Part shown: piece by piece, positions 21,177 to 34,433 of the stretch
How positions within the stretch are numbered: the stretch's first letter is position 1
Layout of the letters: every line of letters begins with the position of its first letter
NCBI GenBank assembly: GCA_963920525.1
Contig: OY986436.1
Coordinates: 32,679,648-32,743,647, forward strand
Length of the DNA: 64,000 nt
Direction of reading: 5' to 3'
Source: Dichetophora obliterata
Taxonomy: Eukaryota > Arthropoda > Insecta > Diptera > Sciomyzidae
Notes under the pieces: model-generated
Seen by the model: the letters and a program-made list of their open reading frames with translations, nothing else
What the model was told of the DNA's origin: nothing
Databases searched by the model: none
Position numbers and translations under genes: made by a program

Positions 21177-24100
21177 AATTCTAAGTCCACTGGGTTAGGG
21201 CTTTTTATTTTTAATAAAATGTTGGAGTGACGATGAGCCTTTTAAAATTAAATGAAAATACCTATTCTAGTGGTCGGATAACTACAAAATGTTTGATGCA
21301 GATGGGCATGATGTATCAAAATCCATTAAAAAACGATCTAAAAAAAATGTGGATTGGGGCCTATTCATTAGTATTTCGATATCAAAAGGTTTTAATTTAA
21401 ACCAGTCAGGATATTATTAATAAGATCTTTAAAGCTTATATGAAGTCCATCCGATTTTCGGGGGACAATCACTAGTTATCTTTAATCCGATTGCAAATAT
21501 TTACAATTTTTTTGATGCAGATTGAAAGAGCTTTTTTCGGCCTATTACTTTCGACAGTTTTTCTTTACAACTATAACTCCAGCCAATATTTTAATATAAA
21601 GCTCGATTTTTCAAAGGTTATTTCAAACTATTCCAGCTCACGAAGAGTCGAAATATTTGGCGAATCATCATAACATAAACCAAGAAATATTTCTAATAAC
21701 TGACCCTAACAATTTTTTACGGAGCATGAGGCGAATTACTTACAATACAGATTTTCCTGTCGAAAATTAATAAAAACAATAAAATTTATGAATGTTTGTA
21801 TTTCTATAAAAAAGTATCTTTTACCGGAGTTTTCGATTTTCCGCGATGAGCCCGTTACCGAGTATCACGCATAATCGAAGTTTAACCTGTTGGCGCTATA
21901 GTACTGATTTATTAACAAACCACCAAAATCTCTAAAAGCGCTTTTCGGATTATAATTTAAATTTGAACGTAGAAATTTTCGCTCATCTGATTAGCATGAA
22001 CATTTTTAAGTAGGAATTTTGTTTTGGTGATTGTTTTGGTTTTATTTATTTTCATTATACTGAATTCCAGAGCTCGCAATCCTCCTACGTCGCTTATTTG
22101 ATTTGTTTTGATGTTTTTTTGGGTATGGCAAGTAATTTTCTCTCATTTATTTTGCTTAAATTCGAAAACCAGAGAGCGCTGTAGTACTTATCTCTCAAAA
22201 AATTTGTAAAAAAATCTTCAACATTAGAGAACGGCTTTGTTTAATATCCATATAAAATCTGTCATCTGACAGAATGAGAATTTATCAAAACTCTAACATG
22301 AAACACTTGCGATAAAGACAACAATCATACGTGGTAAAAGTAAAATTAAGATGTGCTGATTACACGCATTCCATGGTGCCCGCCGATTTCCACTTTAAGG
22401 TGAAGTGAATATTGTTTCCACTTAGCCTTGACATTGCGCTTACCATAAATATAGCGCAAGGACAACATCTGCTTGTTGCAGTATTACATTTGAGAAATTA
22501 TTAAACAGCTGTACGACGCTTTCTAAAGAGTGGTAACTCCAAAAAATTTATAAATATTGATCGTTTATGGACTTTCATTACATTTGCAGTACAATAAGAT
22601 TAAAAACTAAATTGATTTTTTATTTGTGAAAAAGTTAACTTAAAATTCAATTAACATTTAATTTTGGTTAAAAATTGAAAAAAAAATTGAACAGGTCTGG
22701 TAGAGTTGAAATATATATAATTGTTGCTGCAATTTTAAGCTAGTATAATAAAGCAAAGTCAACAACAACTTCTTTCCAAAAATTTTTAAACTGGTTTTTT
22801 TACCAAAACAAACTCATCACGCTAGCTGCCAAAAAGGCAGAACAACGTCTGAAGCGCCTGAAGCCAGCCTTAAGTCTTGAACCAAAAATAAATAAGATGA
22901 CTAAATTTAAGTTAGTTATAAACATTTCTGCTAAATATTATATTGTAGAAAATATTGTAGAACTAAGATTCAACTAAAATCTCATTCTTCAAACAATTTC
23001 TATTCATTTCCTAGAGGTTTTGTAATGAAATGCAGAGAATATAAATTTTTTTTTGCAAAGTAGTGATAGATTACAGCTCCAACATAGGTTTTTTTCATCT
23101 AAAATATAAAGTTGTAAGAACTCTTAACTAAAACCTTTTCGTACACAATAAAAATAGCAGAACTCTACGATGAACTTATATATATGTATGAAAACACATA
23201 TGTTTTCATCAAGAGATGCAGCAAATTATAGCCACCAAAATTAGGTCACATACTCGTATAGGCAATGTTTTTTACACATTTAATTTAAGAGACACTAGTT
23301 TTTCTAGCATTATTTTTTTTAATTGCTTTTTATCAATTTGAATATGTAATAAATAAATTAACTTAAAAAAAGAAATTCAAATATATTTTATACATTCATT
23401 AGTAGTTTTACTTCATCATCAGAGGAATACCTTTAAATAAAATTGATTAGTTGAAAAACTTGCCCACTGACAAATAAGTGTTTGTTTATTGTTTTCTTTT
23501 TTTTATTTTGTATCCTGCTTACAATCCCCTTTTTATAAACGAACACAACTACCGGCAAAATTAAAGTAAAGAGTACACATCTTTTCGACAACCATAACCG
23601 GCAAATGCCAAAATTAGACTAAACTAATTTTATAATTTCTCACACCGACAATAAGCCCGAGACACTCAGTATGAGAGCGAATAACACGAATGCCAAAAGC
23701 ACTGAGGCTAGAAAAAAGGACGAATTTTCCAAAAGAGCAGAGTACAGTTGTTTTTCCTCGCCAATAACATTTAAACAGCACGAGCATAAGCACCAAAGTA
23801 AAATATACGAAGGCGCATTTGCTAAGTGGAGAAGTTAGGACACTGCTCAGAAAAGTCAGTCTCAGAGTGGAAGTTATGAAGTCGCAAGGGAGTATAAAAA
23901 CATTACGCACGTGTTCGAATTCGCCGTAGACGAGCATATATTTCTTATTACTGTATAAGTCTTTATGTTATGTGGCCTCCTAGTAGTTGAATTCTATGGC
24001 AGATGAAGAAAAATTGCATAATTTTTCCTAGCAAAGATCAAGAAAATATTTTGCAAGTCGCTGACCAACCGAAAATGGAGTTAAAATCATCCCGGGAAGA

Positions 24101-26025
24101 AAAAAAGTAAAAATTTCTGCTAAAAAATCGTTTTGAAGAAAGTTCAAGTTTCGCTACCTAGGTTAAGGTACTGACGCAAAATTATGTACAACATTAAAAA
24201 AATAAAAGGATGTAGCATAACTATAAAGAATCGACATCAACATAATAAAAGTTTTCTGGTTGTGTCCGATGAATTTTTGTTCATCATGACGTATGAGTAA
24301 CATTCATTTTTCAAAAAAATTTTAACAATTCAGTACTTTAAATTCTAATCATATAAAAGCAAATATATGAAAATTTTTGAAGGTTTCGCTCACAAAAAAA
24401 AAACATAATGACTGAATGAATATCTAACGGTTTCTGTAGCTCGCTAGAAACTACAGTTGAATATGAAAAAAAATAAAACTGAATTTATATATTAGTTATT
24501 GATACAAGAAGTCAAAAATTATAAGTAATGTTTAGATAAAGAAATCATGAAAAAGTGTATAGATCCTACAATAAAATTCCTAGTGATAAGAAGTATTAGT
24601 TCATAAAGCATTATTTATTATTACAAATGATAATAGGTACAAAGGAAATATCGAACTAACTATACAAAACAAAAAACAGAATGAACTCAAAGATACTTTA
24701 ACCAGACTGCAATCGATAGTAATATATCAATTTATAAAAAATAATTACATTCTAAAAGGCAAAATTTAATTTTTTTTTTAAAACAGAAGTAACCCGAATA
24801 GATCTTATTTGAATCGGAAATCTATAGAGCCACTTGAGCTAAGGAGTAACTTATGTAAAACGGTTAAAAAAATTTGAAGGTATGAGATGAAACAGTAGCC
24901 ATATTAGTAGATCATTAGTTACTAAAAGATTTACATCTGAGCGTAGCACAGTGGGCTCAAATGGGCATTTGCGTCTCATAAATGATTTTTTCAAAATTAC
25001 TCTTGCAGCCTATGAAAATCATTATGATAATAATTTAAGAAAAGGTCAAATTTTGTACTACAATGAAAATTTTATAAAAAAATTGGCACGATTTAGTTAT
25101 ATGGCTTGCTAAAGTGTTCTCAAGACACAGTTCTATATAAGCAGCGAAATTAAGAACGTTTTTAATCGAATTTTTTTTTTTACTCTTTTAAAATTGATCA
25201 TACAAGTTTTATATACCGTTGAAAAGCTTAATGTTTAAGCTTTTTGCAAATATAAAAAGAAAACAAAAAATTGTTTTATTTAATAAATTTAATATTTTTT
25301 ATCAACCTGTTTTTTACCTTTTTTTCATTTTTAATTAAGGTTTAAATAGTTGCGCTGTCTTGCATTGTTTACTTTCAAAGTACATTTGGTATTGGTAACT
25401 AGACAAAAAAATAAGTTGCTCCAATTTTGCCCTTTTTGAGAAATTTAAATTTTCATTAGGAAGGTGCATGGCAAAAAAATATCCCATAAACTTAATTTTT
25501 TTTATTATATTAAACTCTGTTGATGCAGTCGCAATTGATAGTTCCGTTAAAATCTGCATTTTTCTCAAGTACATGTTTGTCTAGAGAAAATCATTGGCGT
25601 AGTAATGCAAAATGGGACCTTGCTGACCTTTCTAACTCATCACATATTATGAACTTGTGTTATGGGGTTTTTATGGTAACTTTGCACAATTCAACTATTT
25701 CATTAATTTTTTTATAGATCCCATGATTTTGTCCTGCATCGTATTATTCTATAACATATGTTTTCTGGTTTATATCAGAATTTCTTAACAAATACTATTT
25801 TTGTGTTGATGTGTTGTTTTGCGTGATCATGGTTATATATGTGTAGTATGAAGTCTGCCCCATAATCTTACGCATGTGGTGCGCCAGTTTAACCACAAAC
25901 AACAAAACACTTTAAACAAACTACTTTACTTTAAATTTCAATTTTAGATTTAAGATTATATTTCTAAGATTTCAAAAATTATAAAAATTTCTATCAGTTT
26001 GTAGGCTTGTGTTAATAAAATTTAT
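21177..26025. other. Long AT-rich region, no gene recognised
   Basis: About 4.8 kb with only short frames. The longest (23614-23937, minus, 107 codons; 25335-25574, minus) show no known motif. A GC-richer patch at 23600-23940 includes TATAAAAA at 23893 followed by GCACGTGTTCG and GTAGACGAGC, which could be a promoter or LTR fragment. No TIRs, TSDs or RNA genes were found. Confidence 0.45.
23870..23950 (+). promoter_or_regulatory. Candidate TATA promoter
   Basis: TATAAAAA at 23893-23900, an Inr-sized gap, then GTAGACG about 30 bp downstream, which resembles a DPE. No open frame starts downstream and the context is unclear. It might equally be an LTR remnant or chance in AT-rich DNA. Confidence 0.2.
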
Positions 26026-26680
26026 GAATTTTGAAAAAAGTAGTTTGAATGATTTATTTATTATCATAGAAAATATTTTTTAAATTTGGCATCATTATTG
26101 CAAGAGACAAAAAAGTAACACAATTTTGATACGCAAAACCGTATTTTTTGTACTTAAAAAAAATTAGTACTAAAAACTAAAATGGATTTTGGGAAAAAGT
26201 AATTCAAGTGATTTATTAAATGCCACATAAAATAAATTCTAAATTGAGCTTAAAAATTTCATAAAACAAGAAGCTACATATTTTTTTAAAGCTGAAATTG
26301 TATTCTTTAAGTTTAAAACAAAATTTTGGTACTAAAAACCTAAATGGATTTTAAAAAAAAAGTAGTTGGAATGATTTCTTGAATATCATAGAAAATATAT
26401 TTTAAATTTTGCTTCATTATTGCAATAGTCACGATAGTTAGAGAATTTTGAAAAGCACAAGTCAAGCCATAATCTTATGTTTCTTAACTTTAAATAAAAT
26501 TTTAGTAATAAAAAACAACATTGATTTTGAAAAAGAATAGTTCAAACGATTTATTGAATATAATAAATAACATACTCCAAGTTATGCTTAATTATATCAA
26601 GAGGCAAAAAAGCAATAGATTTTTGAGACGCAAAAGTCCATTTGCGGCCACTGTGCGTCCACTCAGCAGATATTCAGCTT
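26026..26680. repeat. Four diverged ~160-bp tandem units
   Basis: Units begin near 26026, 26184, 26346 and 26522 (steps 158, 162 and 176). Each starts with a form of GGATTTTGAAAAAAGTAG, then TTNNAATGATTTATT, then an ATCATAGAAAATA-like block; three end with TTTTNGTACTAAAAACNAAA. Divergence is high, so this is an old satellite-like array. Further weak similarity upstream near 25940 may be a fifth unit. Confidence 0.7.
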
Positions 26681-27777
26681 TATCGAAAAAAATATTTAAA
26701 ACTTTATGGGAAGAAAAATGCTTTAAAGGTAGAATGTGAGGATTCCTAGGCAGTAACAGACTACTATGCAATCTGTTTTTATTACAAAAAATGTGAAAGA
26801 GACTAGTATTCTGGCCGCAGCCATGAGATACTTTTTGCTCTTATCTAATCTTACAGTTATGTAAGATGACTACGAGTTTATTAAACTATCTAACCAAACA
26901 TCTAGATATTTGCATTAGTTAACATAATCAATAAAAAACCAATCAGAAGAACAAGACTCAACATCAAGAAAAGGTTGCGTTCATTTAGAAAAAGAAGAAT
27001 ATATATCATTACTAAGACAAAATTTTTCACATTTGCCACAGTGAAAAAAAAGAGTCGGAGTCAAATTTTCTGGCAATAATATTAAAGAATATTATTCTAG
27101 TTTTATCACTAATCAACTTCGATTTATGTCCACAGATAAATTCAAAGATGAATCAGACGAGAAGACACAAAATATTTCATCAGCAAAAGCATTAGTAGAG
27201 CTGCACATTTAAGCAAAACTCTGCAAAATAGTGCAGATGATCATGGTAAATGAATTTATGTATGACTTGCTTAAATTAGCAAAATCACAGTGTTTCTCTT
27301 AGATATGTAAGCTGTTGTTTATTTGTTATTTCTCTTAGGTAATATCATAAAATAATAAGTTTTTAATAAGTTTTAATTTTGTGGTCCTCCTTAAAACAAA
27401 TACTGTTCAGGTTTGTTTATTTTTGGAGGATGCTGAACAGGAGCTTGTCACTCTGTTATGGCAAGCTTTAAATAATTTCTTATAGGTAAAGCTAATTCTA
27501 ACGAAATTATGAACAATATTCTTTTATCGTTAAAACCTTTTTAGCTATAAGAAACGTATTGCTATAAGACATTTTACTATGGAGATTTGTATTATTATTC
27601 TTAGTGAGGCGTAGCTGCGATTATCATGTAACTGAAACCGAACTTTTTTTTAGAAGTAAAACACTGTAAGAGTCAGAATTTTAAAAGTTTTTTGTTTATA
27701 TTTCAAAAAGAAATAGGCTTGATGGCTCTATGTTTCGTGCTGACTCCAATATCTCACATTTTTTTAATATTTCATGT
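26681..27777. other. AT-rich stretch, no gene seen
   Basis: No protein or RNA similarity and no clear repeat structure. Confidence 0.45.
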
Positions 27778-27781
27778 TTAA

Positions 27782-28722
27782 GGGCAGGCTCTCATGAAGC
27801 TCGTCCAGAAAATTAAATTTTTTTTTCTATTATTTTTCGATGTTTTACGATGTTTTTCATTGCTATAATTTTTATGTGTAGCATATGTTCTCAAAGTGGC
27901 TTAGCCTATAAAAATTGCATAAAAAAGTTATCGCACTCGAAAGGAACCCATATTTTTATTAACTCACTCGAAACAATCAATAACCAAATCTTTAAAAGCG
28001 TTTTCTGAAAAATCATGTTTTAAAAACTGGTATCCACGTTATTTCAAAAACTACGGTTTGGATTGACTTGGATTATTTTTTATTTTAAAGACGATAAAAT
28101 TTATTGGATCCTAAACCTAAATTAAGATAGACTGAGTTCCTAAATGCATTTATGCATTGCATAAGTGTGTTTTATTTTGAATTGGTCTGAAGCTTGTTTA
28201 CTAAAACTGCGCAACTATACTATTTTTTAGAATATACACAGAGTTGCACAGTTTTCGTAATCAACCTAAGCGCCAATTCAAAATAAATAACACTGATGTA
28301 TTGCATAAATACATTAAGAAAGTCAGCCATAATATTGACCGGGTTTTTGGAGCACTTTAAAGAGGGGGGAAATGTGATAAAAATTCACATTTTTGCCATT
28401 TTTCTTATTTTCAACTATTTATTGTTATAATAGGTTCAAGTTCCAGTAACTAAAATATATTTTTTAATTTTTTTTTTTTTTATATCAGATAACATGAACA
28501 TGCTGTGGTATGGAGACCATTTCCGTTACTTTTTTCAACGTGACGTTTGACGGCGTGTTGACACTTCACCTTTAACTTTTATGCAACAAAATATATAATT
28601 ACCTACACTTTGCGAATCAATAAATAACTGTCCAAAAACTCAAGCTCTAAATTTACTTTCTTCTACAAAAATAAAACCAAGAATATCACAGTGTTTTTTG
28701 ACCTCTATATGAGAACCTGCCC
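27782..28722. mobile_element. TTAA-flanked MITE with GGGCAGG ends
   Basis: TTAA lies at 27778-27781 and 28723-28726. The left end reads GGGCAGGCTCTCATGAAG and the right end, on the minus strand, GGGCAGGTTCTCATATAG. The element is 941 bp with no transposase. A partial relative lies in inverted orientation at 59096-59530, sharing the start, the ACGTCGTCAAACGTCACG-like block and the CACTCGAAA / TTTTCGAGTGCG region. A hairpin (28140-28318) sits inside. Confidence 0.75.
28140..28318. repeat. Imperfect hairpin with ~80-nt arms
   Basis: The left arm (CTAAATGCATTTATGCATTG ... TTATTTTGAATTGG ... ACTAAAACTGCGCAACT) pairs imperfectly with the right arm (AGTTGCACAGTTTTCGTAAT ... CCAATTCAAAATAA ... TGCATAAATACATTAAG). 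It may be a small fold-back MITE nested in the TTAA element. Confidence 0.75.
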
Positions 28723-28726
28723 TTAA

Positions 28727-30987
28727 TTCAGTCACTTCGCGGTTGTACTATTTGTTTTTAGTTTTACATTTTTTTTTTTAATTTCATAATTTTTAATTAT
28801 TTTAATCATCACAACAGATTAACTTTGTTGTGGTAATTCATAATTTTTTAGAATTACATATATTTTTACTTTATGCCAAATAAGTTTTTAAAGCAGTAAA
28901 TCGCAACAACCAAATTATTTCTTATCTTTATAAAACTCAAAATAGTTACAAACAAATTTGTTTAAAATTTTTAAGTTTTATTAGTATAAATGTTTTTTAA
29001 GTTGAGGAAAAGTATTTTATGTGAAAAATTAAGTGTTTCACATTAAAATTTTTATTCGATTGTGTAAGAAAGCTTCTATTACCTAGAAATCGCATCTTAT
29101 AAATGTTTAGAAACATTTTGAATGCTGACAACATTACCCTCAATAAAAACACGATATTAAACTAGGTCAGTTTTATTTGTCAACAATAAAAAGCCGAAAA
29201 CGTAAGCCAAGAATGAGAAGAGAAACACATTTTACAGCATACTTTTTGGTACTCTCATAAAAGACACGCTTTGCAGCGCTGCTGCTTAATGCTTTAACAG
29301 TATGTTGCTGTAATGCCAAAAAACAATTCTCTCATCAATTCTCAAAATCTCTGCAACTTTGAGTCTCTCTCTCGCACACACGACATGAGACAACGATTTC
29401 GACCAGAATAACATTGAGTTAAAACTACTAAAACGCCTGTATAACAAGAACTGGCAAGTGATTTCATAACATTTTATACAAACCATAGGCCAAGGCATCA
29501 GACTGCCAAGACCACGACGATGCATATCGTGATGGTCATGAACAATTGAACCGCAATATGCTACAAAGAGTGCGCTATTGTTTGTTGGTTTGTGTAACAA
29601 GAAATATGCTTATACTTAAGACGTTGCCAGCATTCAAAAACATAATGAATAGAATCACAACAACAAAAACTACAACGGACGAATGCGAATTTCCCGTTCT
29701 TTGTATATGTATTTTTAGTTAATGTGGCTAGTCTTTTGAAACTTTAGTTCAGTGGAACGAAAATATATGGTGAGCATGACTATAAAATACTTATTATCCT
29801 TTTTCTTCATTTCAATCTATATGAGGTAAATATTATATATTGTTGGGCTCTTATTTCTGTTTTCAACATTTTTGTTTAATTTTGTTTTCTTTATATGAAG
29901 TGTTTTTTATTGGCACCATTATAAAGTGCAATAGCAAATTAATTGCTTTGCGGCAAAACTTTTATGATGCTGGCAATATTTACAGCAAGAAATTGCAGTA
30001 ATATACTGCAATGCCTAAATGAGTACCACTAAATTTTTTGTGCGCTACAACGTTTTGCGGTAGTTCATATTATACATATGTATATTGTTTTATTGAGGTA
30101 AAACTTCTTAAGGTAGCCCACAGTGGGAAAAATGAGCAATCTAGCGCGAAAAAAACATTTACTTCTTCTTTCTGGTTTTGTTACGATTAATTTTGATTGT
30201 GTTTGTTTTTAATATTTCTCTGATAGGTTTTCACCGATTTTGATGTTACTTTACAAATAAAATTTAGTTTATTTAAAAAAATACGTAAGCTTGCAGAAAG
30301 TTCTTAATTTTTTCATTTGGTATGATTTAATAAACAGAACCCATAAAGATGATTAGTGAAGCTAATCGAAATATTGGAAAAATAAATCTAAAAACGAACT
30401 AAAAATCACGTATTTTTACATTCTGACTTTAACAGTACACAAACCAACACAAAAAAGAACATCTTAAATATATATACGGGGCATTCCACACAAAATTTGC
30501 CACCAAATTTATTTTTATGGTTGATTATTCAAAACTATTTGACACATATTTTTTTTTATTTCAAAAAAAAAAAGGACTTCACGAGAAAATAATTTGTTTA
30601 TATTACGTTTTTAAAAAAGGACATTTTTTCAATCGCTTTTACTGCAATAACTAAAGAAGATAGACAAATTTGTTCCAAAGAAGAAATGTGCACCCTCTTT
30701 TTAGCTTTCGATTGATGTTTACTAAAACTTAATCACATTACTTTTAGATTGCGAAAAGTAAAAAATTTCCAAATTGATTTTTTTTTTTAATTTGGGCCTT
30801 TTTTTTTTTTTTTTTGTTAAAAAAAGACAAAACCTTTTACTTAATACTAGTAAAATTTCAGAGTGGGCACTTAAATACTAACAGAGCAATGAATTTTTCA
30901 ATCGCAACTTACACGTGCGAGGCAGAGAACTTCAATGAGGCGCTTTTTTAGCATTCAGAGTATACTCGATTCAGAGTATAATCGTTC
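28727..30987. other. AT-rich region, no gene recognised
   Basis: Contains a 104-codon minus frame at 29286-29600 without known motif. Motifs CACAGTGGGAAAAATGAGC (30120) and AGCACAGTGGGCTCAAATG (24955) are similar and may be shared repeat ends. Nothing else supported. Confidence 0.45.
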
Positions 30988-31246
30988 GTAATCCGTTAAA
31001 AAAGGTTTTATATTCGAATAACTTATATATCAACTTATTTTAGAGCAAAAAGAATGTTTTCTTGGAAAATGTATAAATAATAATGTAACTCTTTTGATTT
31101 TATGTTTTTGTTTAACTTCAGAAATTTCTTTGGACATTTGATTGTTTGTTAGACAATTTATACATTTTCCAAGAAAACATTCTTTTTGCTCTAAAATAAG
31201 AAGATATATAAGTTATTCGAATATAAAACTTTTTGTAACGGATTAC
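30988..31246. repeat. 90-bp inverted repeat with 79-nt spacer
   Basis: 30988-31077 (GTAATCCGTTAAAAAAGG ... TTTTCTTGGAAAATGTATAA) is the inverted complement of 31157-31246 with only a few mismatches. The spacer 31078-31156 is AT-rich. Sequence beyond both arms differs, so the event is local. It may be a fold-back element or a repair-generated palindrome. Confidence 0.9.
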
Positions 31247-31310
31247 CAACAATTATTACGAGTATTACGAATTTACGAATTATTACGAATATTACGGATT
31301 ACGAGTGGCG
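31247..31310. repeat. TTACGAATTA low-complexity tract
   Basis: A degenerate run of ATTACGAAT-type units directly beside the inverted repeat arm, which itself ends GGATTAC. It may have grown by slippage from that edge. Confidence 0.75.
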
Positions 31311-32246
31311 AATGGAAACAAAAGAAAAGAAATAAAAAGTTTTGACATTTCGGCAGCATGCTCTCATCTGGTGTATCTACCTGTATTCTTCTACCATGGC
31401 ACAGTCCAACAAAAAAAAAACTGATGAGCCTCCAGCAATGCGAAAAGTTAGATACAAAAGAAAAACAAAACAAAACAAAAAACCATTTTTTATTTATTTT
31501 ATATGTACTGTCTTAACCCAATAAGAGCGATAATGCCATATCGCATCACTAAGTGGGATATCTCAAAACTAATGGTATCATATAAAAATCAGTCAAAACC
31601 AAAATTAAGTAAAAATTAGCAATGTGTAAAAAAAATGTCCCGTCTTTCAGGCGTTAAGGAGATTGATAAAAAAAACGAGCAAACAACAACAGCGGCCTGC
31701 TTGTACTAACGTATATTTTAAATTTTTTTAATTGATACGAACACGTTGTAAGGAATTATTTCAGATATTTTTGCAACGTTTGGAATCTCCAATGAAAGAG
31801 TGCAGTTAATATAATAAGTTCAATCATATATATTGAAACAACATATAGACTTTGGTATTATATTATACACTCCTATTAAAAAAAAAAATTTATTATTATA
31901 GAAAAAATTATACAATATAGTAAAGACTTATGTTGAAAACCATATTTTTTTTCTCAATTTTGTACCCCATCTGACTTGCTATGCTACTGGCCCCGCGCTA
32001 AGTAAATCCGGCGCTGAAACTCATCACTCATCACAATATGCCAATTGTTTTAGGAGTAGATTTTAATTTCGAATTAAGGAATGAATGTTCACAGGCATTA
32101 AACACTGCCTTTTTCTGCTAGATTTATCGATGGTATCACATCTATTATATACGATTGCTGTTTAAGATATCAAAAACCAATAATTTCATCAATAAATTTC
32201 AATATTAATAAATGAAAAAATTCACAAAAGTAGTTAAAATTAATAC
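31311..32246. other. Sequence without recognisable genes
   Basis: Only short frames, AT-rich, with poly-A tracts. No repeats or TSDs recognised. Confidence 0.45.
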
Positions 32247-32643
32247 GGGTTCTCATCTAAGCATGTTAACATGTAAACATGTATAGCATTTAAACTTTTG
32301 ATGGGCGATAAAGTGTAAATGTCGTAAATGTCGACAAAATGGCGGCTGCGGCTGCGACAACATTATGACTTTTTTAAATTTTAAACCTTTTAAAAATCTT
32401 CATTAACATAGAAAAATAAATAAAACGTGTTCATATTTACTTCAACTACTTTAAATATGTAATGATTAGCGCCAAAGACAACCCTCATACACACGTAGAT
32501 TTACATGCTAGTTTACACTACAAAATAGGCTCGGAAATGATGTAAACTCACGCCCATACAAATTTTGACAGATAGTTTACGCGCATGTAAGTTCACAAGG
32601 TTTACAATGTTTTCATGTCAGTTAAATGCTCAGATGAGAACCC
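32247..32643. mobile_element. MITE with GGGTTCTCATCT ends
   Basis: The left end GGGTTCTCATCTAAGCATG and the right end, on the minus strand, GGGTTCTCATCTGAGCATT form an inverted repeat of about 19 bp, and both continue with ACATG-rich sequence. Length is 397 bp, non-coding, with a GC-rich patch GGCGGCTGCGGCTGCGAC inside. Right flank TTAATG and left flank TTAATAC hint at a mutated TTAA target, which is not certain. Confidence 0.65.
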
Positions 32644-34190
32644 TTAATGTAACATGTAATATATAAAAATAAAAATGTAATGTAATGGAATTTACTGGCG
32701 TGAAAATTATATTTTGTATTTTAAGTAAAAATGTAACGGTTTTCCGGATATCCGTCCAAAATTTATAATTCGGCCGGATACCGGATAGTAAATCAATATC
32801 AGGTTTCCGACCTGACGGGTAGTTCTTAAAAATATTTTATTTAAATAAATTCTGATCACGTCACGTGCTTACATCCAGAATTTAGAATCTGGCCTTCCAG
32901 GGATGTTCTGGAATACTTTTGGAAAAAACCCATCTAATGTACATGTACTTGGCTTTTGCTCTAATCATAAAGTAATAATTTTCGGCATTTTAAAACAAAA
33001 TGTTTTTTAATTTTCTAAAAACTTGTATCATTTGCGATTTTAGTTTAACTTATTTGTGTTATATACTAGATAAGCCGGCAAAAGTTGTTCTGCGCCTTCT
33101 TATCTTCCATAAATATGGTTTATATGTCATTTTGTGTCTCATGATTTGAATTGGTAAAGTCGTTCAGAAGTTCTGCGATCACAAACAGGCGCACTATTTA
33201 ATGTATATAAATTAAAAATTTTCGTAAATATCACCACCCCAGCGCGACCTACCGGATATAAATTTTGTCACAGACTTATTTTTTATTTAAACAACACTCT
33301 AACAAAAATTCACGCGAATTAACTAAAATAATTGCCTCTTTCGCACTCTTGTAAAAACTCTCTTCTAAAATTATCTCTTTCAATCTTGTCTTATAAAAGA
33401 AAGTTAGGAAAGCGTGAAGTCAAGTAAGTTTTGAACAAGGCAACAACAATAACAACAACAACTCTGAATAGAGTCAATCACACTGCGGAAGGCGCTACTC
33501 TTTCAAACTTCAGTAGGCTTGAGTAATTAAGCTATGACCAATCACTGTTTAAGTTGTATATAATTTGACACTTGTTCAAATAAAATCTTCGAAATCATAT
33601 GACGTTGAAACAGTGGTGTTTATTTAGGATCAAACACCCGCTCTTATAGCGTAAAATATCGCTGCTAGAGCGTTTTTAGGACTCTTTGAGCGAGAACACG
33701 CTGAAACATGGTACAATTACTGACAAGGAAGTAGCGTAGACTGGCTTTTTTCTCTCTTCGCGAACAAATTTTATGAATCAAAGAAAAGTTAAAAATAGGC
33801 ACATAGCTAGTCAACAGTAGCAAACTACAACTCCTTTAGGTATTTTTGACTATTACCAATCGCCAAAAAAACTGTCACGGCTACCTTGTCAAATAATTAT
33901 ACCATGCGCTGAAACATCGTAAAAAATAGATGAATATATATGTTTTAAAATACATGAAATAAAATACATGAAAACATATGCAGCCGCCAAAAATTAAACC
34001 GCAGTCAGGTTGTGCACGACGGGAAAACGTCAGAATAGAATCTATTCTAATTTCTCTCTGACGTGTGGCGGATCTCTCTTTGAGTGACTCAAATGTTGCC
34101 ATATTTTTGCTAAAGATTGGGTGCGATCAGTGTTATTTTCTTAGGTTTTACTATGATCTGACATTCTATTCTGCATTCATGTGAATTTAA
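32644..34190. other. Mixed intergenic sequence with possible old LTR and hAT ends
   Basis: The tract 32735-32815 carries repeated CCGGATA and TCCGGATATCCG motifs like hAT subterminal sequence, but no partner end or TSD was found. 33290-33620 has an LTR-like feel (AATAAAATCTTCG, then ACAGTGGTGTTTATTTAGG) without a second copy. The motif ACCCCAGCGC-(C/G)-ACCTA occurs at 33236 and 36128. Confidence 0.35.
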
Positions 34191-34191
34191 A

Positions 34192-34391
34192 GCATAATAT
34201 AAAATAACTTTTATCATTCCCAATATGAAATGCAACCGTGATCCGACAACCGACAACCGCTCCTATTCTGAACGTGTTCTCAGCGGATTTTGCCGGATAA
34301 TATAAAATAACTTTTATCATTCCCAATATGAAATGCAACCGTGATCCGACAACCGCTCCTATTCTGAACGTGTTCTCAGCGGATTTTGCCG
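34192..34391. repeat. ~100-bp tandem duplication
   Basis: Two near-identical units begin AATATAAAATAACTTTTATC (about 34196 and 34300) and contain CCCAATATGAAATGCAACC and GAACGTGTTCTCAGCGGATT. The first has an extra ACAACCG. The identity indicates a recent duplication. Confidence 0.9.
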
Positions 34392-34433
34392 AGAGTGGCC
34401 CGCCTTTCGGCATCCGCTTTGGTTCTTTTCGGG

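Noticed and set aside
23614..23937. 107-codon minus-strand frame as a gene
   Set aside because: Hydrophobic, Leu/Phe/Val-rich without motif or neighbouring exon. No support beyond length.
26026..26680. CRISPR array
   Set aside because: Units are ~160 bp and diverged with no repeat-spacer layout; the window is eukaryotic.
29286..29600. 104-codon minus-strand frame
   Set aside because: No recognisable motif and no coding context; likely chance.
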